Below, in pieces: positions 16,727 to 24,953 of a stretch of 64,000 nucleotides of DNA. This stretch comes from Planctomycetota bacterium (GTDB lineage Bacteria; Planctomycetota; UBA11346): positions 238,982 through 302,981 of the forward strand of contig BJHQ01000005.1 in the NCBI GenBank assembly GCA_014193115.1, in the 5' to 3' direction. The notes beneath the pieces are model-generated. The model worked only from the letters and a program-made list of their open reading frames with translations, was not told the origin of the DNA and ran no database searches. Both the position numbers and the translations under genes were made by a program. Positions within the stretch are counted from its first letter, which is position 1. Every line of letters begins with the position of its first letter.

Positions 16727-19432
16727 TCACTCGGCCGCCATCCGGCCGCGCAGCAGGTGGACGATCGGGTGGTTGGGGCCGAAGGTCGCCACGGCGAGGT
16801 CGATCGGCTGCTGGCCGGTGACGGCTTCAAGGGTCACGTCGGCGCCGCCCTTGATCAGGATTTCGGCGACATCGGGATGGCCCTGCCAGATCGCGTCGTG
16901 GAGCGGGGTGAAGCCCTGCCACGGTCCTTGGATGTCGAGGTCGAGCTGGGCATCGACCTGGGGTTGGGCACTGTTGGGGTGGCCCATGTAGGCGGATTTG
17001 TGCAGCGGCAGGGCTTTATACAGGGAATCCGTGGCGTACGGATCGGCGCCGGCGGCAAGCAGTAGGGCGGTGATCTCGGCCTGGCCATCGCGGGCGGCGG
17101 CGATCAGGGCAGTGTGACCGTCATTGCCGCTCTGCTCGATCGGCCAGACGCCGTTCACGTCTTCGCCTGCGGCGATGCGTTCTTTCACCTTGGCGACATC
17201 GCCAGCCAGGGTCGCTTGGAAGATCTGCAGGCTGGCCTTCTTGGCCTCGTCGGCGGCGACGCGGGCGTCCCAGGCGGCCTTGATGGCGTTGATGCGTTCC
17301 TTTTCGGTGCCTGGCTGGGCGAGCAGCGCCTTCAGGAAATCGGCTGGTCCCCAACCCCAGTTGTTCTTGGCATTCAGATTGGCGCCGGCGGTGAGCAGGA
17401 CCTTGGCCACGCCGACATTCTTGTAGATGATCGCGTCGAGCAGCGGGCTGTGGCCCTGGGACGGGTTCTGCAGGTTGATGTGGGCGCCACGACCGATGAT
17501 CAGTTCGGCGCAGGCAGCGGTGCCATTCTGGGCAGCGTAGTGCAGCACCGAGTTGCCGAAGCGGTTGCACAGCACATTCACATCGGCGCCGGCTTCGAGC
17601 AGGACCTTTACCAGATAGACATGGCCGCGGGCTGCGGCGTACATTAGCGGCGTGCGGCCGGCTGGATCCTTGAAGTTGGGGTTGAAGCCCTCGCCCAGGG
17701 TCTGATCGACCAGGGAGACGTGGTTGTATTTCACCGCGTCGATGAAGGAGAGCTGGGCGTCGGAAGTGGCGGACATGGTGATCCTTTGGGCGGGGTGTGA
17801 TGAGATAGCGACCGGCATGACCCGGACCGGCTGCACGCTGTAAGCGCCGGTGTCGAGATCGACGATGAAGGCGTAATGGCCGGATTGGCGGCAGGTGAAT
17901 TCCAGCGCTGGCGGATCGCCGTGGGTGGTCAGCTGGCCATAGGCGATCAGATCTTCGAACCGGCTGGCGGTGGGATGGGGATTGCGGCCGGCGAAATCCC
18001 GGCCGAAGCCGTCGAGTTCGTAGTCGGCAAAGGTCCACAGCCACGGCCAGCGGTTGGCGCAATACTTGTAGTGGTAGGTCCGCCCGGCTTCGAGGAAGAC
18101 TTCGCGGCGGAAGACGTGGTCGCCGATCCGGACCAGGTCGTTGGCGGCATTGGTCGGATCCCACGCCACCAGCGGCGCCGAGAAATCACCGACCAATTGC
18201 AGGGAATCGATGGTCGGTCGGGCCCGGAGCGCACCATCGGCCAGCGGTTCGATGCTGAACGAGTCGTCATTGGTGTCGTAGATGATGGCGAACTGGCCGC
18301 GGCTGGTCACCTCAAATGGGATGTTGGCCTCGTTGGGCTTGCCGTGCCAGGCCAAACCATGCAGCCCGGGCTTGTCCGCAGCGATCCACGCGCCCATCGC
18401 CATGCTATCGAGGAACAATTCGCGGCTGAACACGAAATTGATCGTGTAGGGGCCGGGTTCCAGGGTCACGACGAGGCGCTGGCGGCCAGTACCGATATCG
18501 CTCATCGTGTGTTCCGGCACCGACGGGTTGAAGCCGTCTTTCTGCCAGATCGTCCCCTGGACCTGGATGGTGCTCAGGGTGTTGAGGAATTGCGGTGGTT
18601 TGGCTCCAGCCGGAGGAATCACATCGAAATCGAAGGAGCGCGGATTGGCGCGGAAGGTGTAGTCGCCGTCCTGCTCGACCCGGATGGTCAGCGCCGAATG
18701 CCGGCGATGTCCGCCGCTGGAGCTGAATCCGGTTCCACCGGTCAGCCGGCGCGGTCCGAAGTTGCAACCCGCGAATCCGAAGTCCTCGGTACCGTTGGCT
18801 GAAAAGAGGAACTGGTACACGCCATCGGCGCGGAAGCTGATCCCGCCGTTCTTTTTCAACGGTACCGTGATCTCCCACCAGTCGCCCTTGCGGACCATCT
18901 GGTGATTCGGTCGACGTTCATCGAATTTTTCGAACAGATTTTCGCTGTCCCAGACGAATCCGTTGAGCTGCATCGATTCCACCGCGGTGATATACCGCGG
19001 TTTTGGTGACACGTCATATTCGCCGGATTTCGGTGTGAAGCGGATGGTGTAGACACCGTCGCTGGGCACCTGGATGACGACGTTGTGCGCCTGGTCGGAG
19101 GCAGCTCCGGTGAACAATTTCGGCTTACCGTCGGCATCAATCTTCGCGACATCGGCCTTGTAGACTTCGCACAGCCGATGGTTGGTCACGAAGCGGAACG
19201 CGTACACGCCGTTGCCGTGGCGCCCGCCAGCGCGGCGCAGATCGACCCGGGCGACATAACTGTCGCCATCGGGCACCATGTCGTTCTCGGGGAGGAACGG
19301 ATTCCACCGGCCACGACGGGCATGGACGGTTCCTATCAGCTGGCAGCTCGGACCGGCATTTTCAGCCAGGACCGGGATTGCTGCGCCGAAGGTGGGCCTG
19401 CCGAGTCGGCCTGCGAGGACCGGATCGATCAT
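16727..19432 (-). CDS. Multi-domain protein: SusE/F-like beta repeats fused to ankyrin repeats
   Basis: This is a 901-aa open frame. Residues 1 to about 545 contain four similar beta-sandwich units, each with a (L/V)xGxxxxxxxW start and a GxYxFxFxxNxxxxxY strand pair, recalling SusE/SusF-type or glycogen-binding-like domains. Residues from about 560 to 890 are ankyrin repeats, for example GRTPLMYAAARGHVYLVKVLLEAGADVN and GFTPLHDAIWQGHPDVAEILIKGGADV. No signal peptide is seen. At Met553 an AAAGGATCACC sequence precedes the ATG at 17776, so the ankyrin part could also be translated alone (349 aa). With glgX nearby, a role in binding a storage glucan is possible but inferred. AGGG precedes the ATG at 19432. 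Confidence 0.75.
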   Translation of the reverse strand: MIDPVLAGRLGRPTFGAAIPVLAENAGPSCQLIGTVHARRGRWNPFLPENDMVPDGDSYVARVDLRRAGGRHGNGVYAFRFVTNHRLCEVYKADVAKIDADGKPKLFTGAASDQAHNVVIQVPSDGVYTIRFTPKSGEYDVSPKPRYITAVESMQLNGFVWDSENLFEKFDERRPNHQMVRKGDWWEITVPLKKNGGISFRADGVYQFLFSANGTEDFGFAGCNFGPRRLTGGTGFSSSGGHRRHSALTIRVEQDGDYTFRANPRSFDFDVIPPAGAKPPQFLNTLSTIQVQGTIWQKDGFNPSVPEHTMSDIGTGRQRLVVTLEPGPYTINFVFSRELFLDSMAMGAWIAADKPGLHGLAWHGKPNEANIPFEVTSRGQFAIIYDTNDDSFSIEPLADGALRARPTIDSLQLVGDFSAPLVAWDPTNAANDLVRIGDHVFRREVFLEAGRTYHYKYCANRWPWLWTFADYELDGFGRDFAGRNPHPTASRFEDLIAYGQLTTHGDPPALEFTCRQSGHYAFIVDLDTGAYSVQPVRVMPVAISSHPAQRITMSATSDAQLSFIDAVKYNHVSLVDQTLGEGFNPNFKDPAGRTPLMYAAARGHVYLVKVLLEAGADVNVLCNRFGNSVLHYAAQNGTAACAELIIGRGAHINLQNPSQGHSPLLDAIIYKNVGVAKVLLTAGANLNAKNNWGWGPADFLKALLAQPGTEKERINAIKAAWDARVAADEAKKASLQIFQATLAGDVAKVKERIAAGEDVNGVWPIEQSGNDGHTALIAAARDGQAEITALLLAAGADPYATDSLYKALPLHKSAYMGHPNSAQPQVDAQLDLDIQGPWQGFTPLHDAIWQGHPDVAEILIKGGADVTLEAVTGQQPIDLAVATFGPNHPIVHLLRGRMAAE

Positions 19433-19511
19433 AAGATATCCCTGGGTTGCAGGTGGACGGGACGGCTGACGGCCAGCGGAAGGTGCTGACCGTCAGCGAT
19501 CTCGTCGGATA

Positions 19512-20036
19512 TCAGCGGACCAGCTGGTCGATCTCGGCCACATCAAGGCCGACCGACGCCCAGTGCTTGCGCGCCAGTTCGAGCAGGGTGAAGCCGTCAT
19601 CGTATCCAGCGGGGGTGCCATCTTCATTGATGTAGATCAGGCCGCCCGAGAGAACGAAGAAGGCCAGCATGTCTTCTTTGGCATCGGCGGGGACGATCAA
19701 AGTGTGCAGTTCGCCCGGAGTCTCGTAGACATAGGTGCCGGCCTGAGCAACCCACTTGTGCTTGTGCTCGGTGTAGAACCAGGTGCCCTGGATGGTGTAG
19801 GCGTGCACGGTCGAAACATGGTAGTGGACCGGCAGTTTGGCGCCCGGCCGGATCTTCAGGATGTTGGCGAAGCCACCCGAGCTGACGTCGAAAAACAGCG
19901 GGTAGAACCACGAGCCCACGCCATAGGGCACCCAGCGCTTTTCGTCCTTGAAGTTCGTATAGACCGCGAACTCATCGCGGCGGCGCTGCAACGGCTGCAG
20001 GCCATCGGTGGCGTTTTTGAAGACGGTGATGGGCAT
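19512..20036 (-). CDS. Cupin, 2,4'-dihydroxyacetophenone dioxygenase-like
   Basis: This 174-aa single-cupin protein has the metal-binding block LPVHYHVSTVHAYTIQG (near residues 68-84), GTYVYETPGELHTL with another His, and the conserved start WVPYGVGSWFYPLFFD. These blocks and the length fit the DAD-like cupins, named for an Fe-dependent enzyme that cleaves 2,4'-dihydroxyacetophenone. Most family members are uncharacterised, so the specific reaction should not be assumed. AGGGAA precedes the ATG. It lies 79 bp upstream of the ankyrin fusion gene and is probably the first gene of this minus-strand unit. Confidence 0.75.
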   Translation of the reverse strand: MPITVFKNATDGLQPLQRRRDEFAVYTNFKDEKRWVPYGVGSWFYPLFFDVSSGGFANILKIRPGAKLPVHYHVSTVHAYTIQGTWFYTEHKHKWVAQAGTYVYETPGELHTLIVPADAKEDMLAFFVLSGGLIYINEDGTPAGYDDGFTLLELARKHWASVGLDVAEIDQLVR

Positions 20037-20636
20037 GGAGGATTCCCTGGAAGGGGGGTGGATGGCAGGAAGGACAACTGAAGAGCAGTGACGGCAGAGC
20101 GGTGACTGAAGAGAGATGAAGGCAGAGCGGCGACTAAAGAGCGGTGACGGTTGGTCGTACTGATTCGCCAGGTGCGCCTGGCGCGTTTGGATGATATTCG
20201 TAGGGGCCTGCGTGCGACCTTCATAAATGGTAGGTCATCCGCTTATAGGTCGGCAATCGGCATTGCAAGTGGGCAGATCCTGTTTCAGCGCATATCAAAA
20301 ATACATCGATAAAAAGCATCGATTCATTGACTATTAACGGTTATCGTCGTGGGATGTTCATATCGTGGCCCAGGCCCTGCGCGCGGTGGCCAGAACCCGT
20401 TGATGCATGGCGCAGAAGGTCCGGTCATCTTCATAATGTCATTCCGCCGACGCTCCTCTGTGCCAGGGAGCGTCAGCGTCGCGCTCGGCACGACATGTGG
20501 TCAGGACCAGGACCGAACTTCGACTCGGTGGCGTCTTGGTGGCCAGCTGATTCTGCTGCCTCGACTGGTATCGGCAGTGTCGCACGTCTGAACCAACGGC
20601 CATTGCCGCGGAGGCTCTTCCTGTTCGGATCCTGGG
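20037..20636. other. 600-bp intergenic region between divergent cupin and cinA genes
   Basis: No convincing gene is present. The region holds a 28-bp tandem repeat (20077-20150), a CGCCAGG/CCTGGCG hairpin (20166-20183) and an unusually AT-rich patch around 20285-20345. In that patch the hexamer ATCGAT occurs twice, at about 20307 and 20320, separated by 7 bases. There is also an 8-bp stem GACGCTCC/GGAGCGTC at 20449-20474. The AT-rich patch is a plausible promoter zone for one or both divergent genes. Confidence 0.5.
20077..20150. repeat. 28-bp tandem repeat, about 2.6 copies
   Basis: Units start ACTGAAGAGCAGTGACGGCA (20077-20104), ACTGAAGAGAGATGAAGGCA (20105-20132) and ACTAAAGAGCGGTGACGG (20133-20150), and differ by a few substitutions. 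The repeat lies 41 bp upstream of the cupin start, so copy number could affect its leader or promoter. Confidence 0.75.
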
Positions 20637-21884
20637 ATGACCGCCCCCAGAAATGCACTGCGCCTCGCCCGGATCCTCGCCATCGGCGATGAATTGATGC
20701 TGGGCCGCACGGTCGATACCAATTCGGCGGCGATCGCCCGGCAGTTGTCTGATCGCGGTTTGGTGGTGGATCAGATGCGCCAGGTGGGCGATGGACTCGA
20801 CGCGATCACCTCAGCGTTGCAGACCTTGGCCCACGGCGCTGATCTGGTGATCTGCACCGGCGGACTTGGACCGACCGATGATGATCGCACCCGAGCAGCC
20901 GTTGCTGGCGCCATTGGTCAGCCGCTGCTGTTCAGGGAGACGGCCTGGAAACAGGTGCACGGCTGGTATGCGCGTCATTTGCCTGGGAAAACCGTACCCG
21001 AAGCCAATCGCCGGCAGGCGGAGCTGCCCCGTGGCGCCAAGATGCTGATCAACGACCGCGGCACCGCGCCGGGTCTGCTCGCCCGGCATCCATCGGGTGC
21101 GTGGATCGCCTGCTTCCCTGGTGTTCCGCACGAAATGCTGGCCATGGCGGATCGCCTGTTCGCCAAGCTGCCATCGCTGATTCCCGGTTTGACCGTCCCG
21201 GCCATCAGCGAATTCGCGATCACCGGCATCGGTGAATCGGCGGTGCAGGATCTGATTCCCGGCCTGCTCAGCGAGGCCGATCCGATGGTCGGCATCACCG
21301 CCCATGACGCGGGCCACCTGACGTTGCGGGCGGTGGGCAAGCCGGCCGCGGTCAAACGCCGGATCAACCAGTTGCGGAAGATCCTCAACCAATGGCTTAT
21401 TCCAGAGCCGACGGTTCCGTCCAGCCTGGTTGCCGAATTGACCCGGCGACGCATGACCATCACCGCTGCGGAAAGCTGCACCGGCGGTCAGGTGGCGGCG
21501 CAACTCACTGCCATTCCCGGTTCGAGCCGGGTCCTGCGCGAAAGCCGGGTGGTCTATCACCCGGACGCCAAACGTGCGCTCGGTGTCCCGGCGGCGATCC
21601 TGCGTGAACACGGCGTGGTCAGCGAGCAGACGGCGTTGGCCATGGCCGAGTCGGCGCGGACCGCCCTGTCCGCCGACATCGCGGTCGCCACCACCGGTAT
21701 TGCCGGACCCACAGGCGGGTCGGAGCAACTTCCGGTGGGCACGGTGTGGGTCGCCGTTGCCGACGCCCGTGGCGCCGTCGCCAAGCGTTTGCGCCTGTCC
21801 GGCAGCCGCACCCGGATCCAGCTTCGCGCCGCGGCCACGACCCTGGTGCTGGCCTGGGAGCGGCTGCGTCAGGCCGCAGGTTAG
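20637..21884 (+). CDS. cinA: CinA family nicotinamide mononucleotide deamidase-like protein
   Basis: This 415-aa two-domain protein has an N-terminal MoCF_biosynth-like domain (about 1-170; RILAIGDELMLGRTVDTNS, CTGGLGPTDDD). The C-terminal PncC-type NMN amidohydrolase domain (about 255-412) has TAAESCTGGQVAAQL, VVSEQTALAMAESAR and GIAGPTGGSEQLPVGTVW. CinA recycles pyridine nucleotides in the cytoplasm and in some bacteria is linked to competence. The ATG was chosen because it starts the first domain; the ribosome-binding site is weak. It begins a plus-strand run with the GspE-like, UDG, ABC and comF genes, which are closely spaced or overlapping. Confidence 0.93.
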   Translation: MTAPRNALRLARILAIGDELMLGRTVDTNSAAIARQLSDRGLVVDQMRQVGDGLDAITSALQTLAHGADLVICTGGLGPTDDDRTRAAVAGAIGQPLLFRETAWKQVHGWYARHLPGKTVPEANRRQAELPRGAKMLINDRGTAPGLLARHPSGAWIACFPGVPHEMLAMADRLFAKLPSLIPGLTVPAISEFAITGIGESAVQDLIPGLLSEADPMVGITAHDAGHLTLRAVGKPAAVKRRINQLRKILNQWLIPEPTVPSSLVAELTRRRMTITAAESCTGGQVAAQLTAIPGSSRVLRESRVVYHPDAKRALGVPAAILREHGVVSEQTALAMAESARTALSADIAVATTGIAGPTGGSEQLPVGTVWVAVADARGAVAKRLRLSGSRTRIQLRAAATTLVLAWERLRQAAG

Positions 21885-21920
21885 TTCGCACCCAATTCTT
21901 GTTCTGCCCGTCCAAGGGCC

Positions 21921-23075
21921 ATGCCAGCTTCATCGGGCCGTCCACGTTCAGAGCCATCTCCCATTGAACAGTTCCTGATCGAAGCTGGACGGCGCCGAGC
22001 CAGCGACCTGGCGCTTCGGCCGCTGCCTGACGGAGCCGTTGTCACGGCACGGATCGATGGAATGTTTCATCAGCTGGGGCACCTCACGGTCATCCAGGCG
22101 ACCAGCGCCATCGTCCGGTTGAAGGCCCTGGCCGACCTGCCCGGATACATCACTGATGAACCCCAGGACGGACGCATCTCCGGCGACCTGTATGGAATCG
22201 CAGGTGATTGCCGATTGGCAGTGCTGCCGACGGTCAACGGTGAACGTGCCAACGTGCGCCTTCCAGCATTGGGGGCGCTTCCTGATCCGGATGGCCTTGG
22301 GTTGCCGCAGGTGCTGGTGTCCGACCTGCGGGCGGCGGTGCGGCGCAGTGCCGGACTGGTGCTGGTATGCGGGCCGACCGGCGCTGGAAAAACCACGACA
22401 ATCCACAGCCTGTTGCGCGAATTGGCGGCGCAGCGGCCTGACCGTCATGTGCTGTCCATCGAGGATCCAGTGGAGCGCCGCCTGCCCGACGTGACCCAGG
22501 TCGAGGTCACCACCCGCTGCCCCGCCCTTGCCTGCCTGCGGGTTGCCCTGCGCCATGACCCCGACGTGCTGGTGGTCGGCGAAATCCGTGACGGAGAGAC
22601 TGCGGCGACAGCGGTGCGATCGGCGCTGACTGGTCATTTGGTGGTGGCGACGCTGCATATCGGCAGGGCGGTCGAGGCAGTCCCGCGACTGATCGATCTC
22701 GGCGTCGCCGTTGATCTGCTGTTGCCATCCCTGGTTGCGGTGTCGGCCCAGCGCCTGATCCGCCTGATCCACCCGGCCTGCGCCGGAGCCGGTTGCGGCG
22801 GTTGCGCGGGTGGATTCCTCGGCCGCCGGGCAGTGGCTGACTTCATCGCGGTTGACGGCGAAGCCAGATCAGCCTGGCGATCAGGTCGGTCGCCGGCGCT
22901 GACCCATGGCCGGAATCATCGGCGCTGCACTCGCCTCTGGATTGGCCGAGGAATGGCTTCAGGTGCTACGCCAAGCGGCGCAGGAACAGGCCAGGGTGTT
23001 GCCGGCGACGTTCCGCGACGTGTCATGGTGCCATGGATGATCGTGCCGCCGTGCTCGCCACCCTGCGGGCGTTGA
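21921..23075 (+). CDS. GspE/PilT-type secretion or pilus ATPase, abnormal C-terminus
   Basis: This 384-aa ATPase belongs to the type II secretion/type IV pilus family. The N-terminal domain contains ASDLALRPLPDG and ARIDG. Walker A is GPTGAGKTTT (151-160), the Asp box is SIEDPVERRLPDVTQVEV, and Walker B is VLVVGEIRDGETA followed by ALTGHLVVATLH. A reduced Cys cluster, CGGCAGGFLGRRAVADFI, stands where GspE has its zinc site. It is shorter than GspE (about 500 aa) because the N1 domain is missing. After about residue 328 the frame turns into Pro/Gly/Arg/Cys-rich sequence unlike the family and overlaps the next gene by 43 bp, while another frame (22906-23040) looks more protein-like. A frameshift is possible. 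No other secretion genes are visible. Confidence 0.85.
   Translation: MPASSGRPRSEPSPIEQFLIEAGRRRASDLALRPLPDGAVVTARIDGMFHQLGHLTVIQATSAIVRLKALADLPGYITDEPQDGRISGDLYGIAGDCRLAVLPTVNGERANVRLPALGALPDPDGLGLPQVLVSDLRAAVRRSAGLVLVCGPTGAGKTTTIHSLLRELAAQRPDRHVLSIEDPVERRLPDVTQVEVTTRCPALACLRVALRHDPDVLVVGEIRDGETAATAVRSALTGHLVVATLHIGRAVEAVPRLIDLGVAVDLLLPSLVAVSAQRLIRLIHPACAGAGCGGCAGGFLGRRAVADFIAVDGEARSAWRSGRSPALTHGRNHRRCTRLWIGRGMASGATPSGAGTGQGVAGDVPRRVMVPWMIVPPCSPPCGR
22906..23040 (+). CDS. Small ORF or displaced C-terminus of the GspE-like ATPase
   Basis: This 44-codon frame starts MAGIIGAALASGLAEEW and continues as an amphipathic Ala/Gln/Leu-rich helix. It lies inside the abnormal 3' part of the ATPase gene, in the +1 frame, and its ATG is 4 bases after an in-frame TGA. 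Its composition suits the helical tail that normally ends GspE-type ATPases. It ends within the UDG start (ATGGATGA overlap). It may be a real coupled small gene, or the true tail of the ATPase displaced by a frameshift. I recognise no family. Confidence 0.35.
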   Translation: MAGIIGAALASGLAEEWLQVLRQAAQEQARVLPATFRDVSWCHG

Positions 23076-24037
23076 CCGAGCTGGACCGCGAGCATGGAGT
23101 GGAATGGATGGTGCGGGGAGACGCTCCGAATCGTGTTCAGCCGGCTGTTCTGCAAGCAGCTGTTCTGCAAGCGGCTGTTCCGCAAGCGGCTGTACCACAA
23201 GCGGGGTCGGCTCGTCCGGTTGACGTGCAGGCCGCCTCGCCGTCACGACCCGGGTTGGTCCAGCCGACCGATTCGCCGCTGCGCACACCTGTGCCGGGCA
23301 ACGCCTCGCCATCGATGTCCATGGCTGCGAACCCCGCTTCAGTGAACACTGCACCAGCGAACACGCCTTCAGAGCACCCACTTTCAGCGAACACCACTTT
23401 AGAGAACCCCAAGCCAGCCCCGATGAATCCTGCGCATCCCTCCGCTCCCGGTTCCCCATCCCTGACCGATCTCGCCGCCGCCATCGCCCGCTGCCGGGCG
23501 TGCAAGCTGTGCGATGGCCGGACCAACACCGTGCCGGGCGAAGGCAATCCGCAGACTGAGCTGCTGTTCATCGGCGAAGGCCCCGGTGCTGATGAGGACG
23601 CTCAAGGTCGGCCATTTGTCGGCGCTGCCGGTCAGCTGCTGACCAAGATGATCGAAGCGATGGGATTCCAGCGTTCCGAGGTCTTCATCGCCAACATCGT
23701 GAAATGCCGGCCACCTGGAAACCGGGCCCCTGAGCCAGACGAGGTCGCCGCCTGCTTGCCGTTTTTGCACCAGCAGATCGCAGCGCTGCGCCCCAAGGTC
23801 ATCTGCACCCTTGGCAATACACCGCTGAAAGCCCTGTGCGGCGCCGAGGTCGGCGGCATCACCAAGGTCCGCGGTCAACGCCTGGCGTATCGCCAGGGGG
23901 ACCTCGACCTGCCGCTGATCCCGACGTTCCACCCGGCCTATCTGCTGCGTAACCCGCCGGCGAAGAAGCCGTGCTGGGAGGACCTGAAAGTCGTGCTGAG
24001 CGTACTCGGCCGCGAGCTGCCGACCCGCAGCGCATGA
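23033..24037 (+). CDS. Uracil-DNA glycosylase, family 4 type, with low-complexity N-terminal extension
   Basis: This 334-aa protein removes uracil from DNA in base-excision repair. The catalytic domain is about 145-334. It has CRACKLC with Cys154/157/160 supplying [4Fe-4S] ligands, GEGPGADEDAQGRPFVG (motif A, near 181-197), further Cys residues near 223 and 239, and HPAYLLR (motif B). Residues 30-140 are low complexity, rich in Ala/Gln/Pro/Asn/Ser, and partly encoded by a 15-bp tandem repeat. Other bacteria, including phage-polymerase-like fusions, also carry N-terminal extensions, but this one has no recognisable domain. The start overlaps the ATPase gene, which suggests coupling. Confidence 0.9.
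   Translation: MDDRAAVLATLRALTELDREHGVEWMVRGDAPNRVQPAVLQAAVLQAAVPQAAVPQAGSARPVDVQAASPSRPGLVQPTDSPLRTPVPGNASPSMSMAANPASVNTAPANTPSEHPLSANTTLENPKPAPMNPAHPSAPGSPSLTDLAAAIARCRACKLCDGRTNTVPGEGNPQTELLFIGEGPGADEDAQGRPFVGAAGQLLTKMIEAMGFQRSEVFIANIVKCRPPGNRAPEPDEVAACLPFLHQQIAALRPKVICTLGNTPLKALCGAEVGGITKVRGQRLAYRQGDLDLPLIPTFHPAYLLRNPPAKKPCWEDLKVVLSVLGRELPTRSA
23144..23203 (+). repeat. In-frame 15-bp tandem repeat, 4 copies
   Basis: The units are GCTGTTCTGCAAGCA, GCTGTTCTGCAAGCG, GCTGTTCCGCAAGCG and GCTGTACCACAAGCG. They encode four imperfect AVLQA/AVPQA pentapeptides in the N-terminal extension of the uracil-DNA glycosylase. The period is a multiple of three, so copy-number change would keep the reading frame. 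Confidence 0.9.
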
Positions 24038-24047
24038 CACCGACCTC

Positions 24048-24953
24048 ATGGCCCTGATCGAAGCCATCCAGCTCAGCAAGCGCTTCGCCACGGTGACTGC
24101 GCTGCACGAGGTGTCTCTGACCGTGGCGGCTGGAGAAGTCGTGGGATTCCTTGGCGAAAATGGTGCAGGCAAGTCGACCACGATGAAGATCCTGACCGGC
24201 GCGTTGGCTCCCAGTGGCGGGTCGGCGCGGGTCGATGGCCACGATGTCGTTGCCGACTCGCTGGCGGCACGGCAGCGGATCGGCTACCTGCCCGAAGAAC
24301 CGCCGCTGTATCTCGACATGGGCGTGGCCAGCTATCTGGATCACGTCGCCCGGCTGAAAGGCATCGATGCCCACGCTCGGCGGGCGGCGGTGGTTGATGC
24401 CATGGAGGCCGCTGATGTGACCCAGCATGAGCAGCGGCCGATCCGGCAACTGTCCAAAGGCAATCGGCAACGGGTCGGGCTGGCCCAGGCGCTGCTCGGC
24501 CGACCGCCGGTGCTGATCCTCGACGAGCCCACCAGCGGCCTTGATCCGACTCAGGTCGGGCGGTTTCGCGACCTGGTCAAATCCCTGGCTGAACGCCACG
24601 GCGTGTTGATCTCGACCCACATTCTGGCCGAGGTCGAAGCGATGTGCAGCCGGGTGGTCGTCATCCACCGCGGTCGCACCGTCGCTGCCGCCCCGGTGGA
24701 GGACCTCCGCCGGCGGTCGGGTTGCCGTCTTCGTGTGCGGGTGGCGGGCGATCCGGCGGCGATCCGTGGCCGCCTGGATGCTGTGGTTGGCCTGACGATC
24801 CACGGCACCACTGGCGATACGCTCACGCTTTCCGTGCCCGATGAACAGCGCGGCGATCTGGTGTTGGCGGTGGGCGCCGACTTGCGCGAACTGGTGGAAG
24901 AACGTCGGGGACTCGACGAGATTTTCCACGAGCTGGTCCACGACCAGGCATGA
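24048..24953 (+). CDS. ABC transporter ATP-binding protein
   Basis: This 301-aa nucleotide-binding subunit has Walker A GENGAGKST (36-44), signature LSKGNRQRVG (near 135), Walker B LILDEPTSGLD (near 155) and an H-loop region ISTHILAEVEA. The C-terminal 80 residues form an extra alpha/beta domain, as in GldA/Ccm-like or NatA-like exporters' ATPases. No permease gene lies next to it, so its transport partner must be encoded elsewhere. The gene starts 10 bp after the UDG stop and overlaps comF by an ATGA, so it sits inside this compact run. Confidence 0.92.
   Translation: MALIEAIQLSKRFATVTALHEVSLTVAAGEVVGFLGENGAGKSTTMKILTGALAPSGGSARVDGHDVVADSLAARQRIGYLPEEPPLYLDMGVASYLDHVARLKGIDAHARRAAVVDAMEAADVTQHEQRPIRQLSKGNRQRVGLAQALLGRPPVLILDEPTSGLDPTQVGRFRDLVKSLAERHGVLISTHILAEVEAMCSRVVVIHRGRTVAAAPVEDLRRRSGCRLRVRVAGDPAAIRGRLDAVVGLTIHGTTGDTLTLSVPDEQRGDLVLAVGADLRELVEERRGLDEIFHELVHDQA

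Noticed and set aside
15772..16830. 352-aa minus-strand open frame over the repeat island
   Set aside because: The sequence is only a translation of the DNA repeats (PSERRTPSGRT and similar recur), and it overlaps both neighbouring genes.
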